Shown: piece after piece, positions 17,672 to 26,890 of the stretch
How positions within the stretch are numbered: the stretch's first letter is position 1
Layout of the letters: each line of letters opens with the position of its first letter
Source: Flavicella marina
Lineage (GTDB): Bacteria > Bacteroidota > Bacteroidia > Flavobacteriales > Flavobacteriaceae
DNA length: 64,000 nucleotides
Direction: 5' to 3'
Assembly (NCBI RefSeq): GCF_009193215.1
Contig: NZ_VYVA01000001.1
Coordinates: 1,116,001-1,180,000 of the forward strand
The notes under the pieces: generated by a model
What the model was told of the DNA's origin: nothing
The model's database searches: none
Seen by the model: only the letters and a program-made list of their open reading frames with translations
Translations under genes and position numbers: made by a program

Positions 17672-20413
17672 TTATTTTTTTTCTGGGTTGAATACCATGT
17701 CTATTACAGCTCTTTGTCTTCTCTTGAATCTTGCTGAAGAACCTGCTGCTGGAACTGAATAGAATTTTCTTGATGCAACACTTAGTTTTACCAAGTTAAA
17801 TCTTTGCAACATATAACTCCAAGCTCCCATGTTCTTAGGTTCTTCTTGTGCCCAAACATATTCTTTTGCATTCGGGTATCTATCTATAGCCGCTTGTAAT
17901 TTTTCTTCATGCAATGGGAACAATTGCTCAACTCTTACCAAAGCAACATCTTCTCTGTTTGTTGCTTCACGTTCTTCTAATAGTTCATAATAGAATTTCC
18001 CAGTACAGAATACCAATTTGGTAACATTTTCTGGTGCAATTGTATCGTCAATTACTTCTTGGAAACTTCCATTGGCAAATTCTTCGATTGGGTTCACCGC
18101 TTTCGGATGACGTAATAAACTCTTAGGAGTAAATACTATCAAAGGTTTTCTGTGTTTACGCTTCATATGACGACGCAACAAATGATACATGTTTGCCGGT
18201 GTCGTACAGTCAGCAACCGTCATATTGTCTTCTGCACATAGTTGTAAGAAACGCTCTATTCTTGCAGATGAATGCTCAGAACCTTGACCTTCATACCCAT
18301 GAGGAAGAAGTACTACAATTCCGTTTTGTAATTTCCACTTGTCTTCTGCGGCAGAAATATATTGGTCAAACATAATTTGAGCTCCGTTGTTGAAATCTCC
18401 AAATTGTGCTTCCCAAATTGTTAACGTATTCGGATTTGCCATTGCATATCCATAATCGAACCCTAAAACTCCATACTCAGAAAGTAGTGAGTTGTAGATG
18501 TACATTTCACCTTTGTTTTTTGGGTTTGTATTGATTAGGTTGATACGATCTTCTGTGTTTTCGTCTCTTAATATTGCATGACGATGACTAAAGGTACCAC
18601 GCTCTACATCTTGACCAGATATACGTACATTATAACCTTCTTCTAGCAAAGAACCATAAGCCAAAGTTTCTCCCATTCCCCAGTCTAAAAGGTTGTTTTC
18701 GAAAACCATTTTCTCACGACCTTTTACAATACGTTCTGCTTTTCTAACAAATTTTACTCCTTCTGGTACTGTAGAGACAACTTTTGCAATGTCTTTTAAG
18801 TTTTCTACTGGATAGGTTGTGTCGATTGGAGATAACATTGCTTCTAGTTTCTCTCTGACAAAATCTTTCCAGGTATGTTGCATAAACGGAACTACTTTTG
18901 AAGTAGTATCTCCTTTTGCTTTTTGGAATTCAGATTCCAACATGTCTTTAAACTCGTTGCTGATTTCTTTAGCATAGGCAGCATCAATTGAACCTTCATT
19001 GATTAATTTCTCAACATAAATATCTTTTGGATTGTTGTGTTTAGAAATTGCTTTGTACAAGTTAGGTTGCGTGAATCGAGGTTCATCACCTTCATTATGT
19101 CCGTACTTACGGTATCCCAATAAATCGATGAAAATATCACGCTTAAATTTCATTCTAAATTCTAACGCTAGTTCTACTGCATGACAAACTGCTTCTACAT
19201 CATCTGCATTTACATGCAATACTGGTGATAAAGTTACTTTTGCAACATCCGTACAATACGTACTCGAACGAGCATCTAAATAGTTTGTTGTAAAACCAAT
19301 TTGATTGTTTACTACTATATGTAAAGTACCTCCAGTTTTGTATCCATTCAGTTTACTCATTTGAGTTACTTCGTATACAATACCTTGTCCTGCAATGGCA
19401 GCATCACCATGTACAATAATTGGAAGTATTTTTGAATCGTCTCCTTTGTATTTTCTGTCAATTTTTGCTCTTGCAATTCCTTCTGCAACAGGAGCAACAG
19501 TTTCTAGGTGAGATGGGTTGGGTACCAAGTTCATTTTCATGACTTCACCATTTCTAAAAGTCTTACTACGTGTAAGTCCCATATGGTATTTTACATCACC
19601 ATCAATGTGTTCGTCATCGAAATCTTTACCTTCAAATTCTGAAAACAAATCACGAACAGGTTTTTTGAAGATGTTTGTCAAAGTACTCAAACGTCCTCTG
19701 TGTGCCATTCCTAAAACACATTCTTGAACACCAAATTTTTCAGCAGCATCTCTTAATGCAACAGAAATTGCAGGGATTAAAGCTTCACCTCCTTCAAGAG
19801 AAAAACGCTTTTGACCTACATATTTAGTTTGTAAAAAACTTTCAAAACCAACTGCTTGATTTAGTTTTGATAAAATGTATTTTTTAGAATCTACATTATA
19901 AGAAGGATGGTTGTCGTTTTTATTCAAACGATCTTGCCACCATTGAATTTCTTCAGGATTTCTTATGTACATATACTCCACACCAATAGAATCGCAATAC
20001 ATTTGCTCTAGATGTTGGATGATTGTAGATAGTTTAGTCGGTTTCAATCCTAATATCTCACTTGCACTAAAAACAGTTTCAAGATCTTCTTTTTTAAGAC
20101 CAAAATTTTCTATTTCTAAGGTTGGTGTATATTGTCGTCTTTCACGAACCGGATTGGTTTTAGTGAACAGATGACCACGAGAACGGTAACCGTTAATCAA
20201 TTCAATTACATGAAACTCTTTGTTTACATGTTCAGGAATGTTGATATTAGTGTTTTCTTCCCCAGTAAGAGAATAGTCTTCATTTGCAAGGTCGTAACCT
20301 TGAAAAAAACTTTTCCAACTAGGTTCTACTGAATCAGGATTTACTAAATACTGATCGTATAATTCGGCAATAAAGCCAGAATGTGCTGCGTTTAAGAACG
20401 AAAATTTGTCCAT
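17672..20413 (-). CDS. sucA: 2-oxoglutarate dehydrogenase E1 component
   Basis: The 913-residue thiamine-diphosphate enzyme decarboxylates 2-oxoglutarate and passes the succinyl group to E2. The N-terminal E2-binding segment (FSFLNAAHSGFIAELYDQYL with PSWKSFFQGYD), the region EGGEALIPAI, VLGMAHRGRL, HGDAAIAGQG, and the TPP-binding GDGA-like region with VNNQIGFTTN, then LLPHGYEGQGSEHSSARIER are all family signatures. Length matches the family. It is the first gene of sucA-sucB on the minus strand, starting 338 bases before the tRNA-Asn gene on the other strand. No anomalies seen. Confidence 0.97.
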   Translation of the reverse strand: MDKFSFLNAAHSGFIAELYDQYLVNPDSVEPSWKSFFQGYDLANEDYSLTGEENTNINIPEHVNKEFHVIELINGYRSRGHLFTKTNPVRERRQYTPTLEIENFGLKKEDLETVFSASEILGLKPTKLSTIIQHLEQMYCDSIGVEYMYIRNPEEIQWWQDRLNKNDNHPSYNVDSKKYILSKLNQAVGFESFLQTKYVGQKRFSLEGGEALIPAISVALRDAAEKFGVQECVLGMAHRGRLSTLTNIFKKPVRDLFSEFEGKDFDDEHIDGDVKYHMGLTRSKTFRNGEVMKMNLVPNPSHLETVAPVAEGIARAKIDRKYKGDDSKILPIIVHGDAAIAGQGIVYEVTQMSKLNGYKTGGTLHIVVNNQIGFTTNYLDARSSTYCTDVAKVTLSPVLHVNADDVEAVCHAVELALEFRMKFKRDIFIDLLGYRKYGHNEGDEPRFTQPNLYKAISKHNNPKDIYVEKLINEGSIDAAYAKEISNEFKDMLESEFQKAKGDTTSKVVPFMQHTWKDFVREKLEAMLSPIDTTYPVENLKDIAKVVSTVPEGVKFVRKAERIVKGREKMVFENNLLDWGMGETLAYGSLLEEGYNVRISGQDVERGTFSHRHAILRDENTEDRINLINTNPKNKGEMYIYNSLLSEYGVLGFDYGYAMANPNTLTIWEAQFGDFNNGAQIMFDQYISAAEDKWKLQNGIVVLLPHGYEGQGSEHSSARIERFLQLCAEDNMTVADCTTPANMYHLLRRHMKRKHRKPLIVFTPKSLLRHPKAVNPIEEFANGSFQEVIDDTIAPENVTKLVFCTGKFYYELLEEREATNREDVALVRVEQLFPLHEEKLQAAIDRYPNAKEYVWAQEEPKNMGAWSYMLQRFNLVKLSVASRKFYSVPAAGSSARFKRRQRAVIDMVFNPEKK

Positions 20414-20750
20414 ATTTTATAGAATACTCGGTATTTTATTAAAAACCTTAACAAAAGTACAACGTTTTCGGCAAATGACAGCTTTTCTTTATACGATTTG
20501 TAAAAAATGCAATTAAATATAACAGATTTTATTTTTTCTGTTAATTTATAACTTAAAAATATGTGATTTGACCATGTTGAAATATGTGTTGTTGGTTTTC
20601 TAATCGGTTTTCTTTGATAAATAGTGTGTGTTCTTGTTGAAATAGAAGTGAAAAAATAGTTCTATAAAATTATTTTTCTATTGTATTTATTAAAATAAAA
20701 TTTATATTTGCACTCGCAAAACAGAAATGTTTTGTATTCATTTATGAAAC
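20414..20750. other. Intergenic region between sucA and tRNA-Asn
   Basis: The 337-base gap separates two divergently read units. It contains the sucA upstream region and the tRNA-Asn promoter at 20681-20710. No small open frame or additional RNA was seen. Confidence 0.55.
20681..20710 (+). promoter_or_regulatory. Promoter of tRNA-Asn copy 1
   Basis: TTG at 20681-20683, 19 bases, then TATATTTG at 20703-20710. The leader CACTCGCAAAACAGAAATG that follows is identical at the second tRNA-Asn gene. Confidence 0.75.
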
Positions 20751-20824
20751 TCCTCCTTAGCTCAGTTGGTTAGAGCATCTGACTGTTAATCAGAGGGTCC
20801 TTGGTTCGAGCCCAAGAGGAGGAG
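20751..20824 (+). tRNA. tRNA-Asn (GTT), copy 1
   Basis: A 74-base tRNA with a complete cloverleaf. The acceptor TCCTCCT pairs with AGGAGGA, discriminator G. D-stem GCTC/GAGC, anticodon stem TCTGA/TCAGA with loop CTGTTAA (anticodon GTT), and T-arm CTTGG-TTCGAGC-CCAAG. CCA is not encoded. The sequence is identical to the copy at 28816-28889. Confidence 0.97.
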
Positions 20825-20830
20825 CAAAAC

Positions 20831-20862
20831 GAAAAGAGCTACACTTCTGTGTAGCTCTTTTT
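20831..20862 (+). terminator. Terminator of tRNA-Asn copy 1
   Basis: AGAGCTACAC, loop TTCT, GTGTAGCTCT and a run of eight T. Near-identical hairpins follow tRNA-Asn copy 2 and occur alone at 45557-45587. Confidence 0.88.
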
Positions 20863-20883
20863 TTTGTTATATATTATAAGGAG

Positions 20884-21861
20884 TTAAAACCATTTTTTAC
20901 GTTTAAAGTACCATACGCTTAGTATTGTAATTAATAACATGACACCTAGTAAAACAAAATAACCATAATGTGTTTCTAATTCAGGTATGTTTTTAAAGTT
21001 CATGCCATAGATACCTGCCAAGAATGTTAATGGAATAAATATTACAGATAATATGGTTAACGTTTTCATGACTTCGTTAAGACGATGACCTTGAATGCTA
21101 AATATCAAATTGATTTTACTTTCGAGTTCTTGAATTTCAAAATCGATATCACTGATTAAATTATTGGTTTGTTCTTTTAATTCGCTAAAATATTTAGTTT
21201 CGATGTCTTCGAACTCTGTTTTTTCGAGTTTTATTATGATGTCTCTTAGTCCTATTGTTGCTTTTTTGAATTTAAAGAGGTTTTGTTTTCTTTTTTCTAC
21301 GTTCGCCGTAAATTCTGGTGTTGGGTTTATCTTGGTAAATTCTGAATCTTGAAAATCAGATTTTTCTTCGTATTGGTCATGATAATTTTCTATAATTGAT
21401 TCTAGAATAAGGAATAACAAATAGTCAGCATTTTTTTTTCTAGAAATGCCTTTGTTACTTTCGAGTCTTTCTCGAATCCAATTAAAATAATCTCCCGACT
21501 TTTCTTGAATACTCCAAACAAAATCAGCAGAAGTAATAAACAGCATTTGTTCAGAGTCGAAATTGTCAATATCTGTTTTTAGCACTTTGATTGTGATGAA
21601 CAATACATTGTCTAGTTCAATTACCTTATTCGGATGTTGGTCTTCCATTAAAAGTTTTACGAGAAAATCGTCAAGATTGTTTTGTTTGATGATTTCTAAA
21701 AACTCTTTTTTATACTCTAGGCCATAAGTGTTCAGCCAATTTGTAGTATTGTTTTTTGATGACAATACTAACGATTCGCTAGCAGCTACTTGTTTTTTTT
21801 CAAACGTGTCGGCATTGTATTTTATAATGGATGTGTTTTCAAGAAAAGTATGGTTCATCAC
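20884..21861 (-). CDS. corA: CorA family magnesium/cobalt transporter
   Basis: The 325-residue protein has the CorA layout. A cytosolic alpha/beta N-terminal domain with long coiled-coil helices (KFKKATIGLRDIIIKLEKTE, FEIQELESKINLIFSIQGHR) is followed by two C-terminal membrane helices, with the signature GMN in GIYGMNFKNIPELE between them, and a positively charged tail (YFKRKKWF). It forms a pentameric Mg2+ channel in the inner membrane. It converges on the tRNA-Asn unit and is not in an operon with the flavoprotein genes upstream (146-base gap). Confidence 0.93.
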   Translation of the reverse strand: MMNHTFLENTSIIKYNADTFEKKQVAASESLVLSSKNNTTNWLNTYGLEYKKEFLEIIKQNNLDDFLVKLLMEDQHPNKVIELDNVLFITIKVLKTDIDNFDSEQMLFITSADFVWSIQEKSGDYFNWIRERLESNKGISRKKNADYLLFLILESIIENYHDQYEEKSDFQDSEFTKINPTPEFTANVEKRKQNLFKFKKATIGLRDIIIKLEKTEFEDIETKYFSELKEQTNNLISDIDFEIQELESKINLIFSIQGHRLNEVMKTLTILSVIFIPLTFLAGIYGMNFKNIPELETHYGYFVLLGVMLLITILSVWYFKRKKWF

Positions 21862-22007
21862 AGTTGATTTTCGTCAATATAAATGTAAGCAATCTAATTT
21901 ATAAGGTTTGTATTAGGGTTTATAAAAACCTAGTAAGGTAAATGAAACTGTTTTTGAAGATTTATTTTTTAAAAAAATATTTCAATTGCTAAAAAAGATA
22001 TTTTATG

Positions 22008-23123
22008 TTATAGTCTTTCTTTGTTTTTTTCTTTGAAGCTATCGAGAATTGTTTTTTGATTTTTGTCGATGTTTTGGTTAGATAAAAACCAAAATGCACG
22101 TCGGGCAATTAGAAAGTTGTTTTCTAGCAAAGGGAAAATATTATTTATGACATGTTTAGAATTTGCATTTTTGATTTCCATTAAATCTAGAAACAAAGAA
22201 ACTTCTTGATAGGAGTGTAGTTTGTCGATTTCATCGCTAAGATGGTTGTATAAGCTAACAGGGAATTTCAAATTAGTTTTAAGCATAAATTGAATCGCAG
22301 CGATGGTTTGTTCTTTTTGATCTATTAAAAATATTTTTTCACAAGCATCCATGCAGGTTTCAATAGGTGCTTTTTCAAGGTATTTGAATGCTGTTCTAGA
22401 AACTGTATGGTCTTCTTGTATTTTTGAAATTACCACTTCAATTTGTGTCTTATTAAAGAGTTTGCGTTGTGTGAATTCTCGAATTGCGATTTCGAAATAT
22501 CGTTTGTCTTCTTTTGTTGTGTAATTTTCGAGTTGTTTTGTGTTTGATGATTTTCCGGTTTGTTCTTGAATTTTTTGTATTAGATCACCATTTGCCCAGT
22601 GCCATAAAGTATAACAGGTCAACGCCGCTCCTTGAACAGTGTCTTCATCGTTTAACTCTAGTGCAGTTGCTCCTGAAACACCGTCGATATCTTCATCGCC
22701 ATGTTCGTCGGGTATGGTGAGTACTTCATCAATACGAACCTCTTTAAAAGGTGATTTCTTATTGCCTAAGATGGATTGGAGTTTCGTATAGTCTTCTTTT
22801 TCAAACAGGTCGGCTTCGTATTTTTCTAGAGTCGCTCCTGGTTTTAATTCGTATTTCTGGAAATCACCAATAGCGTTCCAATAGATTTTAACAGGGATTA
22901 TTTTACACACTTCTTCTAGACAGATAACTGATTCAACGTTCGTATGGTATTGAATTGGGAGACCGTTTATGTCTTGTACTTCAGTTAAAGTTATTTCTAA
23001 AGGGTGTTTTTCACCTGGATGGTTTATGATAACCGTATGTTTTACTTCGGTATAAGTGTTTTTTTTAGCAGAAGTGAATCCTGCTAAAAAAAACAAAGAA
23101 ATGATGTGTAAAAATAATTTCAA
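22008..23123 (-). CDS. Exported protein with candidate FMN-attachment motif and helical repeats
   Basis: The 371-residue protein has a signal peptide (MKLFLHIISLFFLAGFTSA). The N-terminal half is beta-rich (KIIPVKIYWNAIGDFQKYEL), and residues 147-153 read DGVSGAT, matching the Dgx(s/t)gA(T/S) consensus at which ApbE attaches FMN to a threonine, as in NqrC and FMN-bind domain proteins. The C-terminal half is helical, with HEAT-like repeats (about 210-370). I cannot name the family. It is the last gene of the sulfatase / FAD oxidoreductase operon (22-base gap upstream), which supports an extracytoplasmic redox role. The motif is seen; flavinylation is inferred. Confidence 0.7.
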   Translation of the reverse strand: MKLFLHIISLFFLAGFTSAKKNTYTEVKHTVIINHPGEKHPLEITLTEVQDINGLPIQYHTNVESVICLEEVCKIIPVKIYWNAIGDFQKYELKPGATLEKYEADLFEKEDYTKLQSILGNKKSPFKEVRIDEVLTIPDEHGDEDIDGVSGATALELNDEDTVQGAALTCYTLWHWANGDLIQKIQEQTGKSSNTKQLENYTTKEDKRYFEIAIREFTQRKLFNKTQIEVVISKIQEDHTVSRTAFKYLEKAPIETCMDACEKIFLIDQKEQTIAAIQFMLKTNLKFPVSLYNHLSDEIDKLHSYQEVSLFLDLMEIKNANSKHVINNIFPLLENNFLIARRAFWFLSNQNIDKNQKTILDSFKEKNKERL

Positions 23124-23145
23124 AAGTTAATATTTGGATTAAGCA

Positions 23146-25068
23146 TTAGGCGTAACAACGAACTTCAAAAAGTTTGATGTCGTCTGCTCCGTATGTTTCT
23201 TTTAGATTGATCTTTACAGCAGACACTAAAGTTTCATCAAATTTGAATTTGATCAAGCGTGTTCTGTTTTCTTCGATAGCTCCAAGTTCAACCCATTGAC
23301 CTTTAACGCGCCCTTGGATACTTAAGGATTTCAACAGTTCTTTGGGTACATGGTTTCCGTAAAGGTCATTGTTCCTGCTATCTTTACGCATCATAATATT
23401 TCTTTTGACATTTGTATCACATTTTATTTCTACGGCAGATAGATTGATGGGAGTATCCCATTCTAGTTGTACATTTGAGTTTAATCCCTCAGATTGCCAA
23501 TGATTGATTTCGTTGTTAAAATCCCTTGAAATACCATTTGTAAGATTTTTAGCATCACCAGATTTTGTAGATGACCCGAAAATTAAATTTGCTTTTCTAG
23601 CTAAGTCCTTAGGGTCTTTTGCATTTCTGTTTGGTATAAAGACATCATCTCTTAATAGTTGTTCTTGCAATTCGTTGATGTGCTTGTTTTTTACTTCTCT
23701 GGGTGTAATTTGTTTTTTGTTACAGATACTAGCGGCAGTTCCTACCGCTTGACCTTGCAGCGCACAAGTCGCCATAATTCTACTAGAAGACAATGCAATA
23801 TGAGTTTGACTTACATTTCTACCAGCAAACATTAAATTTGTTATGTTTTTAGAATACAAACTTCTAAAAGGGAACTCATAAATGTTTTTAAAATGATAAT
23901 GAAAATAACTAGGGGGTTCAGGTAGATTTTCGATTCCCCCGGGGTTGTGTTCGTCTAATGACCATCCACCAAATGCAACTGCATCTTCAAAATGTCTGTG
24001 TTCAGTCATGTCTTTTTCAGACATAAAGTAATCACCGATAAATCTTCGAGATTCTCTTCTGCAAGGTAAAGATCCTACCCAGTCTAAAGCTAGATTTTCT
24101 GCTTCTGGAAAATTTCCTGAGTTTTTTATATAATCCCACACACCATGTAAATAGCCCATTAATTTATGTCTGTTTACTTCAAAATCAGTAATAATATCAT
24201 CTTTACTACCCACTTCAATCCACCAAATTCCATCTTGAAACCCAGCAAATTTTCTTCTTTTATTTGCTCCTTCATGTGTGTATTTGATGGCATACGAAGG
24301 TGGGTTGTATTTCATAGATTTGCCCATGTCTTTTGAAGACATTAGTAATGTTGCTCCCATCTGCCATCCATCCGGTTGATCTGGGGCAAAAGTTTCGTTG
24401 TACTCATCTTTGCCTTCTCTACCTGTTCTGTATTCGGCTCCAGCAGTTGCAGCTAAAAGACCATCCCCTGAGCAATCAATAAAGATTTCCGCATTAATGG
24501 TATAAAGTGTTTCAGTGGTTCCTTGCCAGCAAAGTGCAGATTTGATTTTATCACCATCCATTATCGCTTCGATACCTTGCGTATTCAACATCAATGTAAG
24601 GTTGGGTTCTCTAATGACAAAATCATACATGACATGATCAAAAACTGGAAAAGATTCTTGTTCATTTTCGAAACGATTGTGCAATAGCAATTCTTCAATA
24701 ATTCCAGTTTCTCTTTCAGCTTTTCCCTTTATATTGTTTACGCCGTTTAGGTGTACGCGCATTTCACTAGAGGCATTTCCACCTAATACAGGTCTGTCTT
24801 GTATGAGTACTGTGTTAGAACCGTTTCTCGCAGCAGCAACAGCAGCACATATTCCTGCTGCGCCACCACCAATCACAGCAGTGTCATAGGAAACTGTTTT
24901 TTTTCTTGAGGGAATGCCAGTTTTTCCGGTGCCTAAGTTGTACCATTTATCACCTTCTCGGTCATAAACCATGTCTTTCGCCCCAGTGCAAGAAGCGGTT
25001 ACCATTGGTATCACTCCTGCAGCAACTGCAGCTCGAGTCCCTTTTTTTAAAAAATCTCTTCTTTTCAT
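23146..25068 (-). CDS. Tat-exported FAD-dependent oxidoreductase
   Basis: The 640-residue protein starts with a twin-arginine signal (MKRRDFLKKGTRAAVAAGVI) followed by a cysteine (TASCTGA) that could be a lipobox. An FAD-binding Rossmann motif follows (AVIGGGAAGICAAVAAARNG, about residues 64-84), then the PF12831-type pattern (LGGNASSEMRVHLNGVNN, FIDCSGDGLLAATAGAEYR, FAGRNVSQTHIALSSSRIM). The C-terminal 120 residues resemble an F5/8-type-C-like sandwich. The family is frequent next to sulfatases and glycan enzymes in marine bacteria, but its reaction is usually not known. It sits 16 bases past the sulfatase and 22 before the FMN-motif protein. Cofactor loading in the cytosol fits Tat export. 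Confidence 0.88.
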   Translation of the reverse strand: MKRRDFLKKGTRAAVAAGVIPMVTASCTGAKDMVYDREGDKWYNLGTGKTGIPSRKKTVSYDTAVIGGGAAGICAAVAAARNGSNTVLIQDRPVLGGNASSEMRVHLNGVNNIKGKAERETGIIEELLLHNRFENEQESFPVFDHVMYDFVIREPNLTLMLNTQGIEAIMDGDKIKSALCWQGTTETLYTINAEIFIDCSGDGLLAATAGAEYRTGREGKDEYNETFAPDQPDGWQMGATLLMSSKDMGKSMKYNPPSYAIKYTHEGANKRRKFAGFQDGIWWIEVGSKDDIITDFEVNRHKLMGYLHGVWDYIKNSGNFPEAENLALDWVGSLPCRRESRRFIGDYFMSEKDMTEHRHFEDAVAFGGWSLDEHNPGGIENLPEPPSYFHYHFKNIYEFPFRSLYSKNITNLMFAGRNVSQTHIALSSSRIMATCALQGQAVGTAASICNKKQITPREVKNKHINELQEQLLRDDVFIPNRNAKDPKDLARKANLIFGSSTKSGDAKNLTNGISRDFNNEINHWQSEGLNSNVQLEWDTPINLSAVEIKCDTNVKRNIMMRKDSRNNDLYGNHVPKELLKSLSIQGRVKGQWVELGAIEENRTRLIKFKFDETLVSAVKINLKETYGADDIKLFEVRCYA

Positions 25069-25084
25069 TTTCTAAGGTTGTTTG

Positions 25085-26734
25085 TTATAGTTTTGGTGCG
25101 TTTCCTTTCCATCCTTTGTTGAATTGAATCATCAGTTTTTCAATTAGTTGAGGATTACTGTTTGCGATGTTTTTTGTTTCAAGAGGATCGGTGTTATGAT
25201 CGTATAATTCTACAAAAACAGGAGGTTCTTCAGGTTTGTTTATGTCTTTCCAAACGATGAAACGATATTGTTTTGTTCTCATGGCATAACCCATCAAAGA
25301 GTTTTCGAAAATCTCTCTGTTCCATTTTTCTTGCTGTTGTTCTTTTATTCTTCCTTCAACCTCTTTTAATAGAGGTCCGAAATAGGTTTCTCTCATTCCC
25401 TTTCTTAACGGGTATGCTCCCCATTCTCTAAGTGCAGGAGATGGAAACTGACTGAATACCGCAGATTTCCATTCTTGTTTTGGGTTGTCAAGTAGTTTTT
25501 TAAAACTTGTCCCTTCTAAGTGAGCTGGTTTTTCTAAGTTTGCTAATTCTGCAAGAGTTGGGTACATATCAATTAGTTCTACCAAGGCATCAGTGCTTTT
25601 TCCTCGGCTGCCTTTTGGCATGTCAGGAGTCCAAATCATCATTGGTACGCGGGTTGCAATTTCGTAGTTGGTTGCTTTTCCCCAAATACCCATGTCACCC
25701 AAGTGCCATCCATGGTCGCTCCATACTATGATGATGGTGTTGTCTCGAATGCCTTCTTCTTCGAGTGCTGCAATCATTTTACCAATTTGCGCATCAACAT
25801 AACTCACACATGCCAAGTATGCATGCTTTAGTGTTTTTGCTAATTCAGGCTCTATAGGGCCTTGTTTGGGTATTCCACTTCTAACACGTAACTCGAATGA
25901 GGAGTGTAGTCCCATTTGAGCACCATCTACCGGTCCGGAAACCTGAGTAGAAAGTTCAATTTTTTCAGGGTCATACAAATCCCAATATTTTTTTGGTGCC
26001 ACCCAGTTTAAATGAGGTTTATATAGACCTAATCCTAAGAAAAATGGTTTGGTTTTATCTTTTGCCAACATTTCTTTCATTGTGGCAATCGCCAATTCTG
26101 TATTGTACCCATCTCTATAAGTGTTGTCTGGTACATCTGCACATTCGTAGGCTTGTCCCATCGCCAAACCGTATTTGGCTACTTTTCCATATTTGGCAAC
26201 CATTGCTTTTTTTGTTGCCGCTCGTTCTTTGAGATTTTTTTCAAGAGCAAATCCAACAGGGCTTTTTATCTCATTTATTTTCATACTATCAATTGCTGGC
26301 TTTCTACTCCAAGACATTTCGTCATCCAAATCGCCTCCATGAAATATTTTTCCAGTATAAACAGTTTCATAACCATTGTTTTTGAAAAATTGAGGTAGAG
26401 TAATGACATTAGGGTTTACATCTCTAAATTTTAGATAATTGTGAAATATCCCTGTTGATTTTGGTCGGTATCCAGTCAATAAACTGGCTCTTGATGGTCC
26501 GCAGATGGCTTGTTGACAATGCGCATTTTTAAAAAGCAAGCCTTCTTTAGCAAGATTGTCTAGGTTAGGACTAATTGCAATGTCAGATCCATAGCAGCCT
26601 AATTCAGGTCTTAAATCATCTATAGCAATAAATAGGATGTTAGGTTGGGTGTTTTTGTGGAGTGCCTTTTTTTGGTCTGAACAAGAAAGCATGTTCATGG
26701 ATAAAAATAATAGGAAAATATTTCTGTACATCAT
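25085..26734 (-). CDS. Sulfatase, iduronate-2-sulfatase-like (probably S1_7)
   Basis: This is a type I formylglycine sulfatase. The active-site CGPSRASLLTG motif (C to be oxidised to formylglycine) lies about 70 residues in, the metal site FIAIDDLRPELGCYG precedes it, and VWSDHGWHLGDMGIWGKATN gives the second metal and substrate residues. These segments match the iduronate-2-sulfatase-like subfamily (S1_7). I start at 26734 (MMYRNIFLLFLSMN..LSCSDQ), which gives a lipoprotein signal; an upstream in-frame ATG adds 13 residues before it. First gene of the operon sulfatase-FAD oxidoreductase-FMN-motif protein. S1_7 members occur in carrageenan loci of related bacteria, so a carrageenan role fits the neighbourhood. 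Confidence 0.9.
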   Translation of the reverse strand: MMYRNIFLLFLSMNMLSCSDQKKALHKNTQPNILFIAIDDLRPELGCYGSDIAISPNLDNLAKEGLLFKNAHCQQAICGPSRASLLTGYRPKSTGIFHNYLKFRDVNPNVITLPQFFKNNGYETVYTGKIFHGGDLDDEMSWSRKPAIDSMKINEIKSPVGFALEKNLKERAATKKAMVAKYGKVAKYGLAMGQAYECADVPDNTYRDGYNTELAIATMKEMLAKDKTKPFFLGLGLYKPHLNWVAPKKYWDLYDPEKIELSTQVSGPVDGAQMGLHSSFELRVRSGIPKQGPIEPELAKTLKHAYLACVSYVDAQIGKMIAALEEEGIRDNTIIIVWSDHGWHLGDMGIWGKATNYEIATRVPMMIWTPDMPKGSRGKSTDALVELIDMYPTLAELANLEKPAHLEGTSFKKLLDNPKQEWKSAVFSQFPSPALREWGAYPLRKGMRETYFGPLLKEVEGRIKEQQQEKWNREIFENSLMGYAMRTKQYRFIVWKDINKPEEPPVFVELYDHNTDPLETKNIANSNPQLIEKLMIQFNKGWKGNAPKL

Positions 26735-26836
26735 TACATAAATTAGTTTTCTTAAAATTACGAACAAGGTCATTTAGTTCTGCATAATTTTCATTACAAA
26801 AACTTAATTGATGCATATTTTAGAAATAAAAAAACT

Positions 26837-26844
26837 TAACTTTG
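26837..26844 (+). promoter_or_regulatory. -7 element of the TPR/LuxR-type regulator gene
   Basis: TAACTTTG matches TAnnTTTG and lies 47 bases before the ATG. A clear -33 element at the right distance is not evident. Confidence 0.5.
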
Positions 26845-26890
26845 TTTTGATGTTGTGTTTTATTTTTTATCGTAAAGACTTGTAAATAAT

